Positions 42,477 to 51,590 are shown, counted from the first letter of the stretch. The stretch is 64,000 nt of DNA from an uncultured Clostridium sp. (GCA_902496665.1 CABVBU010000012.1:3705-67704), one strand, 5' to 3'. A program made the numbers and translations. Notes: a model not told the origin generated them from the sequence alone.

Positions 42477-42662
42477 TCAGGCCTTGTGAGCTTTCGGAGC
42501 TGTATCGTAATGGACACTGCCGCATCCGCTGCAACCGGAACAGGAACCGCAGCAGCCCCCGCAGGAACCGCTCTTCTTCTGTTTCCGGATACTCTTTATC
42601 ACACCGATCACGGCCATGGCAACCAGCAACAAAACAATTACATCTGTAAGCATTTCTATCAC
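42477..42662 (-). CDS. FeoB-associated Cys-rich membrane protein
   Basis: A 61-aa protein: one membrane helix (about 5-24) followed by KSIRKQKKSGSCGGCCGSCS and GCSGCGSVHYD, seven Cys in a Gly/Ser-rich patch. This is the small Cys-rich protein family found with feo genes in Clostridia, thought to bind metal or redox partners at the membrane in place of FeoC. It is the first gene behind the feo promoter. Confidence 0.85.
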   Translation of the reverse strand: MIEMLTDVIVLLLVAMAVIGVIKSIRKQKKSGSCGGCCGSCSGCSGCGSVHYDTAPKAHKA

Positions 42663-42695
42663 CTCTCACCAAACCATTTATGGGAACAATCGTAT

Positions 42696-42710
42696 TGATA
42701 ACGAATATCA
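42696..42710. promoter_or_regulatory. Fur box of the feo operon
   Basis: TGATAAC-G-AATATCA, a 7-1-7 inverted repeat with 12 of 14 matches to the classical TGATAAT-N-ATTATCA, embedded in a longer ATTGATA...TATCAAT palindrome (42694-42712). It lies just downstream of the -10, where repressor binding would block transcription. Confidence 0.75.
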
Positions 42711-42721
42711 ATTTCAAAAGA

Positions 42722-42750
42722 ATTATATGACTTCATATCTCACTTGTCAA
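42722..42750 (-). promoter_or_regulatory. feo operon promoter
   Basis: On the minus strand TTGACA (42750-42745), exactly 17 bp, TATAAT (42727-42722). Start site would fall in or next to the Fur box. Confidence 0.9.
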
Positions 42751-43035
42751 CTGGTATTTTATAATTTTTTAAGATTTTACAGGATGGTTTTACTTGCGTT
42801 CCGAAGACTTTCCATTTAAAATGGTAGTATATCTGTGCCAATATTTCTGTCTTGTCTGAATTTATTTATACAGAGTCAAAATTCGCCAACAATATAGATA
42901 TATAGGTCCAGATGATTTTATTTTTCGATCTTTTGTGACTCTTTCAGAGGCCAGTATCTTTCCGGTATTTCACCGTTCTCGTTCTGGCAGATTCAGAAAA
43001 CGCCACAGCAATATTATTATCAGGAGGTTTCTAAC
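42751..43035. other. Divergent feo/fprA intergenic region
   Basis: AT-rich, no gene. I could not place a convincing promoter for fprA; its ribosome binding site CAGGAGG is at 43021-43027. Confidence 0.4.
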
Positions 43036-44238
43036 ATGAATAACATAAGAAAGCTTACAGATTCCCTCTTCTGGGTCGGTGTCAATGACCGCCGCATTGC
43101 TCTCTTTGAAAATGTTTATCCGGTTCCTACAGGAATGTCCTATAACTCTTACGTTCTTCTGGACGAGAAGACAGCGCTCTTCGATACCGTGGACGCGTCC
43201 TTCACCCATGATTTTCTCGAAAATGTGACCGCCGCTTTAAATGGCCGCCCTCTGGACTATCTGATCGTAAACCACATGGAGCCGGACCACTGCGCGTCCA
43301 TCGCCGATGTGATCGCTGTTTACCCGGAGGCAAAGATCGTATGCACCGCAAAGGCTGTGGGAATGATGAAACAGTTCTTTGATTTTGATGTGGACAGCCG
43401 CGCGATTCCGGTAAAAGAGGGCGATACCATCTCTCTCGGCTCCCATGAGCTTACCTTCGTGATGGCCCCGATGGTGCACTGGCCGGAGGTCATGGTTACC
43501 TATGAAAAGACAGAAAAGATTCTGTTCTCCGCCGATGCCTTCGGTTCCTTCGGCGCTGTCGACGGAAATATCTTTGCTGATGAGATCGACGATAAGGGCG
43601 CCTGGCTCTCTGAGGCGAGACGCTACTATACAAATATCGTTGGAAAATTCGGCATGTCCGTACAGGGGCTCTTAAAGAAGGCTGCCGGACTCGAGATCCG
43701 GATGATCTGCCCACTCCACAGCGTGATCTGGAGAGAAGACCTCCCATGGCTCATCGATAAATACCTCAAATGGAGCTCCTATACGCCGGAAGAGAATTCT
43801 GTAACGATCGCCTACGGATCTGTTTACGGTCATACGGAAAAAGCTGCCGATATCCTTGCCGGAAAGCTTGCTGACCGCGGCATCCGCCATATTTCTGTCT
43901 TTGACGTTTCCAAGACCCATCCGTCCTACATCATTGCAGACGCGTTCCGTACCTCCGCGATGGTCTTTGCATCTATCACCTACAATGGCGGTATCTTCTG
44001 CAATATGGACACACTTCTCCACCAGCTTGCAGCCCACGGTCTTACAAACCGTACCGCGGCCCTGATCCAGAACGGAACCTGGGCGGCAACCACCTCAAAA
44101 CAGATGGGTGAAATCCTCGGTACAATGAAAAATATCCATGTGCTCGAGGCAGATGTAACCATTAAATCAGCCCTGAAGAACGATCAGGAAGCTGAGCTTG
44201 ACGCACTTGCAGACGCAATTGCCGCATCATTACAGTAA
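43036..44238 (+). CDS. fprA: Flavodiiron protein FprA (O2/NO reductase)
   Basis: A 400-aa A-type flavoprotein. The metallo-beta-lactamase-like domain carries the di-iron ligands H80, E82, D84 (NHMEPDH), H148 (APMVHWPE), D167 (SADAFG) and H228 (CPLHSV). The C-terminal flavodoxin domain starts VTIAYGSVYGHTEKAADILA (about 256). It reduces O2 to water or NO to N2O with electrons from rubredoxin or flavodoxin, protecting an anaerobe. The flavodoxin gene follows 15 bases later, probably its electron donor. Cytosolic. Standard length. Confidence 0.95.
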   Translation: MNNIRKLTDSLFWVGVNDRRIALFENVYPVPTGMSYNSYVLLDEKTALFDTVDASFTHDFLENVTAALNGRPLDYLIVNHMEPDHCASIADVIAVYPEAKIVCTAKAVGMMKQFFDFDVDSRAIPVKEGDTISLGSHELTFVMAPMVHWPEVMVTYEKTEKILFSADAFGSFGAVDGNIFADEIDDKGAWLSEARRYYTNIVGKFGMSVQGLLKKAAGLEIRMICPLHSVIWREDLPWLIDKYLKWSSYTPEENSVTIAYGSVYGHTEKAADILAGKLADRGIRHISVFDVSKTHPSYIIADAFRTSAMVFASITYNGGIFCNMDTLLHQLAAHGLTNRTAALIQNGTWAATTSKQMGEILGTMKNIHVLEADVTIKSALKNDQEAELDALADAIAASLQ

Positions 44239-44253
44239 ATGGAGGAAATGCCA

Positions 44254-44760
44254 ATGAAATATGCAATCGTTTATTCCAGCAAGACCGGAAATACTGCAGC
44301 ACTCGCAGATCGTCTCCATGATATCCTTCCGCATGAGCACTGTGTTTATTTCGGTGATACGTCCCATTACTCCCCGGAGCTTGGCGCGGACCTTATCTTC
44401 GCCGGCTTCTGGACCGATAAAGGAAGCTGTGATGACAGGACACGGATCTTCTTAAAGAACCTTCAGAATACAAATATCGCACTTTTCGGCACAGCCGGAT
44501 ATGCAGCTCCTGATTACATCCACTCGATCTTAAAACAGGCAGAGGCAAATATTCCCGTAAACAACACCGTTCTGACAGGCTTCGTCTGCCAGGGAAAAAT
44601 GCAGCCGGCAGTCGCAGATAAATTTGCCGCAATGCTCGAAAAGGATCCGGAGGACGCAAAGGCAAAGCTTCTTCGCGACACGTACACTGAAGGTCTTTCC
44701 CATCCGAACGAAGAGGACTTCGCAAACTTTAAAAAGTGGGCAGAAGGCTTTATCCACTAA
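44254..44760 (+). CDS. Flavodoxin family protein
   Basis: A 168-aa FMN-binding protein: MKYAIVYSSKTGNTAALADR gives the phosphate loop (SSKTGNT), FAGFWTDKGSCDD and FGTAGYAAPDY the two isoalloxazine loops. It is of the BilS/flavodoxin_4-like group rather than classical short flavodoxin. ATG 44254 chosen for GGAGG at 44242-44246; an ATG five codons upstream lies on the ribosome binding site. Operon with fprA, so likely its redox partner. Confidence 0.88.
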   Translation: MKYAIVYSSKTGNTAALADRLHDILPHEHCVYFGDTSHYSPELGADLIFAGFWTDKGSCDDRTRIFLKNLQNTNIALFGTAGYAAPDYIHSILKQAEANIPVNNTVLTGFVCQGKMQPAVADKFAAMLEKDPEDAKAKLLRDTYTEGLSHPNEEDFANFKKWAEGFIH

Positions 44761-44802
44761 CTGACCTTCATATAAAACGCTTTACATAGATCCCGCAGGA
44801 CA

Positions 44803-44879
44803 GTCAAATTCAGGGCGAACGGCAGCGAGACCTAACGCGTGATTCTGATCAGCGAAGCTGACATATTCCTATCAGAGTC
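44803..44879 (-). repeat. 75-bp dispersed repeat, copy B (inverted relative to copy A)
   Basis: Read on the minus strand it follows copy A (24806-24880) with scattered mismatches: GACTCTGATAGGA, GTCAGCTTCGCTGA, CAGAATCACGCG, AGGTCTC, TTGAA. It fills the gap between the flavodoxin stop and its terminator. Confidence 0.6.
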
Positions 44880-44882
44880 ATG

Positions 44883-44926
44883 AAATGCCGGATGATCGGT
44901 CTTCCCGATCACCCGGCATTTTTTCA
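44883..44926 (+). terminator. Terminator of the fprA-flavodoxin operon
   Basis: AAATGCCGG and CCGGCATTTTTT enclose TGATCGG/CCGATCA. Strong stem and T-run. The converging serine hydrolase gene ends at 44946. Confidence 0.85.
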
Positions 44927-44945
44927 TACTCATACTTTGTTCCAA

Positions 44946-46361
44946 TCAGTCTTTCACTCTCGGCAGCATTCTTCCACCGTATCCGATTGCAAAGATCTCA
45001 CCATTCTCATTTTCGAAGAATCTCACATAGCCATCCTTATCCGGGTTGCGCACAATCCCTAAAAATTCCTGCACCGGCACAAATCGAAGAAGCGTCTCTC
45101 CCTCTTTGGCTGCCATGATTCCGTCTTTCTCAAAGATCGTGATCTCGTTCTCTTCATCAGACCGGAAGGTGCCGCACATCGCCTTTCTCTTTTCCGCATC
45201 CCACTCCGTCTCCTGATAAACGGACCGGTCCTCAATTGGATTTCTTCCATGATACATCCGCATTGCTGCATCCGCAATCGTGCTTACCGGCACACCCGAT
45301 GTGTTGCACAGTACCATAACGCCCACTCCGGCATCATACGACCAGGATAAATTCGAGGAAACTCCCGGCAGGCTTCCGCCATGCTCCATAACCGTCAGGT
45401 CATCCAGCTTCTTCTGCGCAAGGCCAAAGCAATAATGGCTATCCGGACGATAATCGATTCTTGGGCGGCACATCGTCCGAACGCCCTCCTGGGAGAGGAT
45501 CCTTGTTCCATCGATCCCCTTTCCGTAATTCAAATACATGCAGATGTATTTTTTCATGTCTGCGAGCGTAGATTTCAGGGAACCGGCCCCTCCAAGGGAA
45601 AATGCATTGTCGTGGTAATCTCTGCCGGAGATCATGACACCTTTTTGCATTTTGTAGAGAATTGCCGCGTTCGTATCTGCTGCCGGTCTTACATACTCTC
45701 CGCTGCTCCGCTCCATATGAAGAGGCTCAAGAATATGTTTTTTCACATATTCCGCAAAGCTGTTCTCTCCGCCGACACGACGTACGATCTCCGACAAAAG
45801 TCCAAAGCCATCATTGCAATAGCTCATGTAGTTTCCCGGATCTCCGATCAGACCGCCGTTTTCCTTTGTCTGGGCATCCAGCAGCTTGGCGACTGCCTTT
45901 GTTCCTTCCAATGCGATCTTCTCACAGAACGCAAAATCCCCTGTCTCATTCTCATCTAGTCCTGCCTTCTGCGCGATCTCATTGATGATCGTGCGGTGCA
46001 TCGGATAAAAGCCCGCTGTGTGACATAAAAAGTGCCATACCTTTACCGGTTTCTGATTACGGTTTGTAAATTCCGGAATATATTTGCTCACCGGATCATC
46101 CAGATCTACTTTTCCAGCTTCGACTAACTGCATGATCGATAAAGCCACAAAGGATTTCGTGACGGACGCTAATCCGAAGATCGTATCCTCATCGATCGGA
46201 AGTTGTCTCTCCTGATCCCGGTATCCAAAAAACTTTTCATACTGTGTCTTTCCATTTCGGTCAACGATCGCAACCGCGATTCCTACTGCGTTGGAATGTT
46301 CCTGTATCCTGGATACAAGTTCCTCAAAAAGAAATCTTGACGCATTTGTGATTTTGTTCAT
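44946..46361 (-). CDS. Serine hydrolase of the class C beta-lactamase/DD-peptidase family
   Basis: A 471-aa penicillin-binding-like hydrolase. Active-site motifs: SxxK in ASVTKSFVALSIMQL (Ser about 68), Y-x-N-like YCNDGFGLLSEIV, and HGG in VMEHGGSLPGVSS. No signal peptide or membrane helix, so cytosolic, which points to an esterase or D-aminopeptidase role rather than cell-wall synthesis. The C-terminal 120 residues are a beta-rich extension as in DAP-type D-aminopeptidases. ATG 46361 follows AAAGGAGAGG. Last gene of a minus-strand run LysR, M20, CapA, hydrolase, probably handling unusual (D- or gamma-linked) peptides. Confidence 0.88.
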   Translation of the reverse strand: MNKITNASRFLFEELVSRIQEHSNAVGIAVAIVDRNGKTQYEKFFGYRDQERQLPIDEDTIFGLASVTKSFVALSIMQLVEAGKVDLDDPVSKYIPEFTNRNQKPVKVWHFLCHTAGFYPMHRTIINEIAQKAGLDENETGDFAFCEKIALEGTKAVAKLLDAQTKENGGLIGDPGNYMSYCNDGFGLLSEIVRRVGGENSFAEYVKKHILEPLHMERSSGEYVRPAADTNAAILYKMQKGVMISGRDYHDNAFSLGGAGSLKSTLADMKKYICMYLNYGKGIDGTRILSQEGVRTMCRPRIDYRPDSHYCFGLAQKKLDDLTVMEHGGSLPGVSSNLSWSYDAGVGVMVLCNTSGVPVSTIADAAMRMYHGRNPIEDRSVYQETEWDAEKRKAMCGTFRSDEENEITIFEKDGIMAAKEGETLLRFVPVQEFLGIVRNPDKDGYVRFFENENGEIFAIGYGGRMLPRVKD

Positions 46362-46518
46362 GGGTACTCCTCTCCTTTTTTCTGTGCGCACCTGATGATA
46401 CGCCGATTCTTACACAGGTGCGCTGTCTTTATATTGATTATATCGATTCCGATCGTTTTCTTCAAGTTCTTCCCTGTCCCGATCAATTTCGTTCAGGACT
46501 TTACTCTTTCTATCTCCT

Positions 46519-47814
46519 TTAAAGTCTGATCGTTCCTACGCCGTCTTTAATTTCCATCTCAGTTCCGTAAGGTTTTGAAAGCTCTGCCAGATATGCCAGT
46601 ACCTTCTCATCTCCGGTCAACACCGGAACTCCTTTTTTCGGCCTTTTTTCCGTCATTCCAAGAGAAATCGGATAGAGTTTGATTTCTGTCACATGTCCAT
46701 CTTCCATGGTCCAGCCTGCCATCACGGATAACCAGATCTCCGGAAGCACTCCGTATCCAGCCGTGCCGTTTTTGCTGCGGGCATCCATATAAGCACCTAC
46801 CTTGGTATCCAGCGGCATTTTTTTATTTATGTATGCATCATAAGGCTGCTTCTCCACGGTTTCTGTCTCAAAAAGGAAATTTCCCAGACTGTAGAAGATA
46901 GGCGCTCCGTGATAAATCTCAATTCCACGAAGTTCATGTGGACCGTGTCCGATTACCGCATCTGCTCCCGCATCCACACATCTTCTTGAAAATGTCTCAA
47001 GGAACATGGATGGAACCGTTGTGTCCTCCCCATCTGTCTCATGACCATGAAAGCTTACAAGAACGATATCCGCCTGTTTTTTTGCCTCGATGATCTCCTT
47101 CTCGACACGTTCCATATCTGCCGAGAATGGAACGCTCTCGATCCAGTCTTTTTCATCCAGCACAAATTTGTATGTGCCAAAGGGCAGGGTTCCGGAAGCC
47201 GGCGGATTCTTATATCCATTTTTAACGGACCGCTCCATCGTTGCATTGATCTTTGTAAGCGCCGCCAGTTCTTCGGCTTTTTTATAGTTCTCTTCCGTGA
47301 CATGGTAAATCGTTTCATATCGCAGCGGATTTAATCCCGGTCTTCCGACCAATTCCGCGCTCTGTCCACCAGCCATTCCTGACTCGTGGAAGCTTGAAGA
47401 GACTGCGATCATTGCGACACGTCCGTTTTTCGTCTCCAGATAGCATGGTTTTGATGCCTCGGAAAGATTTTTTCCTGTTCCGGCAAAGATCATGTCTCTC
47501 TCTTTTAGATTCCGGATCGTCGCAAGAACTCCTCCATGACTGTAGTCGCAGGAATGATTATTTGCCGTATTAAACAGATTAAAACCAAACGATCTCATAT
47601 CATCAAGGGTTCTTGGATCTGCCATTGCCCAGGTTCCTCCGGAAAAGGCTGCCGGATATCCTTCCTCATTATGGAATGTCATCTCCAGATTCGAAAATTT
47701 CACATCATACTGACTGATCACGTCTCTGACCTGATCAAATCCTTCATAACCGCCTTCCGGAAATCTTCTTGTGATAAAGGCATCTCCTGTAGCGATCAGT
47801 GTCATTTTCTTCAT
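46519..47814 (-). CDS. CapA-family metallophosphatase-like protein, cytosolic
   Basis: A 431-aa CapA/PgsA-type protein. Motifs: IATGDAFITRRF, KFSNLEMTFH, LFNTANNHSCDYSHGG, VSFHGHETD and VIGHGPHELRGIEIY-GAPIFYSLGNF, the metallophosphoesterase-like core of the poly-gamma-glutamate capsule family. Unlike true capsule CapA it has neither signal peptide nor membrane anchor. It starts 3 bases after the M20 gene ends, so the two are translationally coupled. No capB/capC is near. A role in breakdown or recycling of gamma-linked or phosphorylated peptides is inferred, not shown. Confidence 0.85.
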   Translation of the reverse strand: MKKMTLIATGDAFITRRFPEGGYEGFDQVRDVISQYDVKFSNLEMTFHNEEGYPAAFSGGTWAMADPRTLDDMRSFGFNLFNTANNHSCDYSHGGVLATIRNLKERDMIFAGTGKNLSEASKPCYLETKNGRVAMIAVSSSFHESGMAGGQSAELVGRPGLNPLRYETIYHVTEENYKKAEELAALTKINATMERSVKNGYKNPPASGTLPFGTYKFVLDEKDWIESVPFSADMERVEKEIIEAKKQADIVLVSFHGHETDGEDTTVPSMFLETFSRRCVDAGADAVIGHGPHELRGIEIYHGAPIFYSLGNFLFETETVEKQPYDAYINKKMPLDTKVGAYMDARSKNGTAGYGVLPEIWLSVMAGWTMEDGHVTEIKLYPISLGMTEKRPKKGVPVLTGDEKVLAYLAELSKPYGTEMEIKDGVGTIRL

Positions 47815-47817
47815 AAT

Positions 47818-49083
47818 CTATTTTTCCTCCACAACAGAATTTGTCTCCCCGTCGATTCCTGCTGCCATCATCAATACCATAAATGCCTGCTGAACTGCCT
47901 TATATGAGTCGGTGATCGGAAACTTTTCATGAACACTATGATTCCTTATCTTCTTTGTATTTTCATCCGGTGCAAACGCGCGTCCAAGACAGATCGATGG
48001 AATTCCTTTCGAAACTGCTACGTTCGCATTTGTGCAGCCGCCTTTATGGAATACCGGTTCAATATCCAGAGACTTCAAACCAAGCCACGCAGATTCTACC
48101 AGTGGTGTATGGGAATCCTGAGTTCCGCCCGGAACCTGACTGATCAGTTTTTTATCCCAGGTGATCTCATCTTTTCCCCATTTTTCTGTTTCTTCCCGGC
48201 ATGCTTCTTCGATCGCGTCAAAGATTTTTGTGCGAAGCTTTGCAAGCTCCTCCGGTGAATTTGACCTAAAATTAAATTTGATGGTTGCCTGCGATGCGAT
48301 CGCATGCACTCCGGTCGCAGTTCCACCGTGGAAATTGGAGACACAGAAGCTTGTCTTCGGATCAGATGGAACTGTAAAATCAGCGATCTTCGCAACTGCT
48401 CTGGCTGCTGCATGGATCGGCTGTGCCATCTCGCCAAACGCTCCAAACGCATGACCGCCGATACCATAAAAGTTGACCTCGTAGGTCTCTCCGCTTGTCG
48501 CCTCGAAGATCAATACACTCATGTCATTGTTATCAATTGTGAGTGAAATATCAATGTCGTCATTATCATTCAGGAAATCCTTCATTCCGCCGAGACCGCC
48601 CATGCCTTCCTCGCGAGTAGTTGCTACAAATACAATGTCTCCGAATGTCTTGATCTCGTTCTTATTCAATGCTCTTAAAAGTCCCAACAGCATTGCCAGT
48701 GCTCTCGTATCATCACCGATTCCCGGTGCGTAGAGGAATCCGTCTCTCTCCTCTACACCATGTACCGTTCCAAACGGAAAGACTGTATCCAGATGTCCCT
48801 CGATCAATACTTTCGGCCCTTTGCCGCTTCCTCTTCGAAGGCCAACGACATTTCCACCGCGGTCAATGTGAACATTTTCAAGGCCAAGCGCTTTAAATTT
48901 TTCCATCATGACCGCAGCTCGTTTTTCTTCCTCTCCCGTCGGAGCCTCTATGAGAACCAGTTCTTTCTGCTCTTCAACCGTATTCCTCTCATCTTCCTGT
49001 ATAAATTTCATAGCTTCCTTTACACACGGAATACTCATTGTATATTCAAACTGTTTTTTTACCCGCTCTGATACCTGATACAT
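47818..49083 (-). CDS. M20 family metallopeptidase (PepT/ArgE-DapE-like)
   Basis: A 421-aa di-zinc peptidase. Seen: LIEAPTGEEEKRAAVM, VLIEGHLDTVFPFG (His, Asp), PGIGDDTRALAMLLGLL (bridging Asp in GDD), TTREEGMGGLGGM (Glu pair), IDNNDMS, GIGGHAFGAFGE (dimerisation domain), and RNHSVHEKFPITDS (last His). Closest to PepT/CPG2-like exopeptidases. Cytosolic. First structural gene behind the LysR regulator, coupled to the CapA-like gene. Confidence 0.9.
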   Translation of the reverse strand: MYQVSERVKKQFEYTMSIPCVKEAMKFIQEDERNTVEEQKELVLIEAPTGEEEKRAAVMMEKFKALGLENVHIDRGGNVVGLRRGSGKGPKVLIEGHLDTVFPFGTVHGVEERDGFLYAPGIGDDTRALAMLLGLLRALNKNEIKTFGDIVFVATTREEGMGGLGGMKDFLNDNDDIDISLTIDNNDMSVLIFEATSGETYEVNFYGIGGHAFGAFGEMAQPIHAAARAVAKIADFTVPSDPKTSFCVSNFHGGTATGVHAIASQATIKFNFRSNSPEELAKLRTKIFDAIEEACREETEKWGKDEITWDKKLISQVPGGTQDSHTPLVESAWLGLKSLDIEPVFHKGGCTNANVAVSKGIPSICLGRAFAPDENTKKIRNHSVHEKFPITDSYKAVQQAFMVLMMAAGIDGETNSVVEEK

Positions 49084-49141
49084 GCTTCATCCTCCATTTG
49101 TGATCAATAACTACTGGTAACAAAAATGATATAAACACGAC

Positions 49142-49220
49142 AAAAGCGCTCCTTTTTAAGAAGGTCTCTTGGGCCTTCACCATAGATTCATATGGCTGAT
49201 TCTTAAAAGGATGCGCTTTC
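49142..49220 (-). terminator. Long inverted repeat between lysR and the M20 gene
   Basis: AAAGCGC (49143-49149) plus CCTTTTTAAGAA (49151-49162) pair with TTCTTAAAAGG (49200-49210) plus GCGCTTT (49213-49219). On the minus strand the stem ends in CTTTTG, so it can terminate the lysR transcript. The loop region is long (about 37 bases). Confidence 0.55.
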
Positions 49221-49317
49221 TTTTATGAGTCAATTATATATTAATCATATATATTGTTCAAATATTATTCATGAATGGCTTATATTCTTATTTCGAATGA
49301 ATTTAACGCGAGTCTGT

Positions 49318-50193
49318 TCATTCTTCTTTGATGCTATTGAAATATTCTTCCGTGTATTTGCAGAACCTCATCAATTCTTCTGTCATTTTCAGATCTTTCT
49401 GCAGGATCAGATACAGGGATCGCCTGAATTCATTGTTATCGATCGGCCGGTAACAGACGTTTTCAAAATCTGTCTCGCTTCTCAGGTGATCTCTCCAGGA
49501 ATACCTTGGCCAGATGGCGATTCCTAACCCCTCCTGAACCATGCGCCTCAAAGTATTAACAGTATCACATTCAAATGCAATATCCGGAATGATCCCTTCT
49601 TTTTCGAATATTGCGTCTGAAATCGTCCGGATACTTCCTCCACTTCTCAACATAACAAATTTTTCATTTCTGATATCCGACAACCTGACTTTTTCCACAT
49701 TTCTCAACCACGAATCTTTATGAAACGCGAGATACAATGGCTCTTCCATCAATTTTACTGCATTGCTGAACACATACTGAGGCAGTGTACTTCGAATGCA
49801 AACATCCCACTTCGTTGCCTCTCTGCGATCTAATACCTGAAAAAAAACATCCGGATTTTCCTCCCGGAATTCGCGAATCAGTTCCGGAACAAGCAGTCCT
49901 CCGGTCAAAACATTCAAACGGATCATTTTCTTCTTCTGTCTATTGCGGAATTCTAACGGAAGCCGTTCTATTTCCTCAAGCAAAGGAATTACCCTTTCCT
50001 GCAATAAATATCCATCACGGGTAAGCACACAGGATCTTCCGTTTTTCCGAAGTAACTCTGTTTTTAATTCGCGCTCCAACGATTGGATCGCCTTACTGAT
50101 GGAAGGCTGGGATACATTCAATTCCTGCGCCGCCATCGTGATATTTTCATATTTCGCCGCATATACAAAATATCGAAGCTGATATATTTCCAT
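49318..50193 (-). CDS. LysR family transcriptional regulator
   Basis: A 291-aa LTTR. HTH: MEIYQLRYFVYAAKYENITM, AAQELNVSQPSISKAIQSLE; effector domain from about 88. ATG 50193 is preferred over a GTG three codons upstream because CAGGGGAG is then at a normal distance and LTTRs start MEIxQL. It lies between the 2HCT transporter and the M20/CapA/hydrolase genes on the same strand and probably controls one or both. Confidence 0.9.
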   Translation of the reverse strand: MEIYQLRYFVYAAKYENITMAAQELNVSQPSISKAIQSLERELKTELLRKNGRSCVLTRDGYLLQERVIPLLEEIERLPLEFRNRQKKKMIRLNVLTGGLLVPELIREFREENPDVFFQVLDRREATKWDVCIRSTLPQYVFSNAVKLMEEPLYLAFHKDSWLRNVEKVRLSDIRNEKFVMLRSGGSIRTISDAIFEKEGIIPDIAFECDTVNTLRRMVQEGLGIAIWPRYSWRDHLRSETDFENVCYRPIDNNEFRRSLYLILQKDLKMTEELMRFCKYTEEYFNSIKEE

Positions 50194-50224
50194 CTTTGTC
50201 ACTCCCCTGTTTTTAATGCATGAT

Positions 50225-50250
50225 GTAACTGTTCAGTGCCTCACAGTTAC
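50225..50250. repeat. Short palindrome GTAACTGT/ACAGTTAC
   Basis: A perfect 8-bp inverted repeat with a 10-base loop, resembling the ends of the 131-bp element. It lies between the LysR start and the 2HCT terminator and could equally be a regulator site. Confidence 0.35.
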
Positions 50251-50274
50251 GGGCAAAAATCCCATACTTTGCTA

Positions 50275-50308
50275 AAACAAGCGCAGCAGGTGCAAAAGCC
50301 TGCTGCGC
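50275..50308 (-). terminator. Terminator of the 2HCT transporter gene
   Basis: GCGCAGCAGG (50281-50290) and CCTGCTGCGC (50299-50308), perfect 10-bp stem; the minus strand continues TTGTTTT. Confidence 0.8.
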
Positions 50309-50327
50309 ACAATACAGGATACAGATC

Positions 50328-51590
50328 CTACCCCACCATCTGCACTAATATTCCTCCAAGCGTCAGCATCAGCGCTCCGCAGGACCTTGTAACGATCTGT
50401 GCAAATGGCAGAAGTTCCATTCTATGCGCACTGCTCAAAACAGCCACATTGCCGGAACCTCCCATATTTGTCGTACACATCCCCGCTGCGATGGCTGATT
50501 CCAGTGGGAAAAAGCCAACCAGCTTTCCAAGAACTGACGCAGTAAACGTAATGATCCCCACGATAAGTACCACCGTGATCAGATATAACGGTGTCAGAGT
50601 CTTTAAAATTGTATTCAGATCGATCAGGGTAAAACCGATCCCCGCAAGTGCCGCCGCCGTCCAGCTCTTGATGGCAAACTGCCCCCACTCTCTCGCCGCA
50701 TCCTCCAGCTCTTCGGACATGATGCCGGTTCCCTTCACAAGCACGACCGCAATGATCATCCACGCATACGTCGGGATCACAGGAACAAACCTGTGCAAGA
50801 TCGCGCCAAGCTGATAAAAGGCGAACGCAATGATCATCCCGGTACATAAAGACGCAAATGTCGGTTTCAATGGCGGTGTCTTTTTCACCGTTTTTCCATC
50901 ATTCACCAATACACCGTTTCCGGTCGTCTCCGGGTGTTTTTTTCCGAAATTGTTTAAAAGACCGCCAAAAATGATCGCTACACAGTTTCCAAGCACTGTG
51001 GCCGGTGCCATCTTTGTCAGCACATCCGCCGCTTCCACGCCGAGCGCCTGGGAGTACATGGCAGAAAGAGGAACTGTACCCGCGGTCATTCCGCCGCTGG
51101 TCATAGGCACTCCGATATAGAGGATCCCGCCCCAGAAACCTTCCCCAAGGATGATTCCCATAATTCCTGAAAGCAGAATTCCCATAGAAAGAGAGATCAC
51201 CGCCACCGGCAGAAGCTTCACGGTAGCCCTGAGCAGAAGATTCCTGTCGATATTAAAGAGACTGCCGCAGATCAGCGCCGCGATATAAAAGATCAGGAAG
51301 CCACTGTCATTGACAAAATAATCGAGCGTCTCAAGCGTCTGCTCAGGAATCAGCCCGCCTGCCGTGAGGATCGCAGAACCGAGAATACAGATCACAGAAC
51401 CTCCGAGATACGTCTTCACCACCGGTACGTTATTTCCAATCGCATTTAAGCCCTCACCGAATACCATCAACACTAAAAACGCTGGAACCAGACTCTTCGG
51501 GACACAGCCCGTAAACATGCATGCCGCCGTCAGTGCCAGAATGAGGACATACAATGGCAGCGGAAACCCCGCCACTTTAAAATCCTTCAT
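50328..51590 (-). CDS. 2-hydroxycarboxylate transporter family protein (CitS/MleP-type)
   Basis: A 420-aa membrane carrier with about 11 helices. Diagnostic 2HCT motifs: GVPMTSGGMTAGTVPLS (first GGxG-type reentrant loop) and AGMCTTNMGGSGNVAVLSSA (second). The family imports citrate, malate, lactate or similar in symport with Na+/H+ or in exchange. ATG 51590 chosen for GAGAGAGG upstream; the frame extends 18 codons into the greA 3' end. It follows greA by 22 bases; possible read-through. No carboxylate lyase genes adjoin it. Confidence 0.9.
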   Translation of the reverse strand: MKDFKVAGFPLPLYVLILALTAACMFTGCVPKSLVPAFLVLMVFGEGLNAIGNNVPVVKTYLGGSVICILGSAILTAGGLIPEQTLETLDYFVNDSGFLIFYIAALICGSLFNIDRNLLLRATVKLLPVAVISLSMGILLSGIMGIILGEGFWGGILYIGVPMTSGGMTAGTVPLSAMYSQALGVEAADVLTKMAPATVLGNCVAIIFGGLLNNFGKKHPETTGNGVLVNDGKTVKKTPPLKPTFASLCTGMIIAFAFYQLGAILHRFVPVIPTYAWMIIAVVLVKGTGIMSEELEDAAREWGQFAIKSWTAAALAGIGFTLIDLNTILKTLTPLYLITVVLIVGIITFTASVLGKLVGFFPLESAIAAGMCTTNMGGSGNVAVLSSAHRMELLPFAQIVTRSCGALMLTLGGILVQMVG

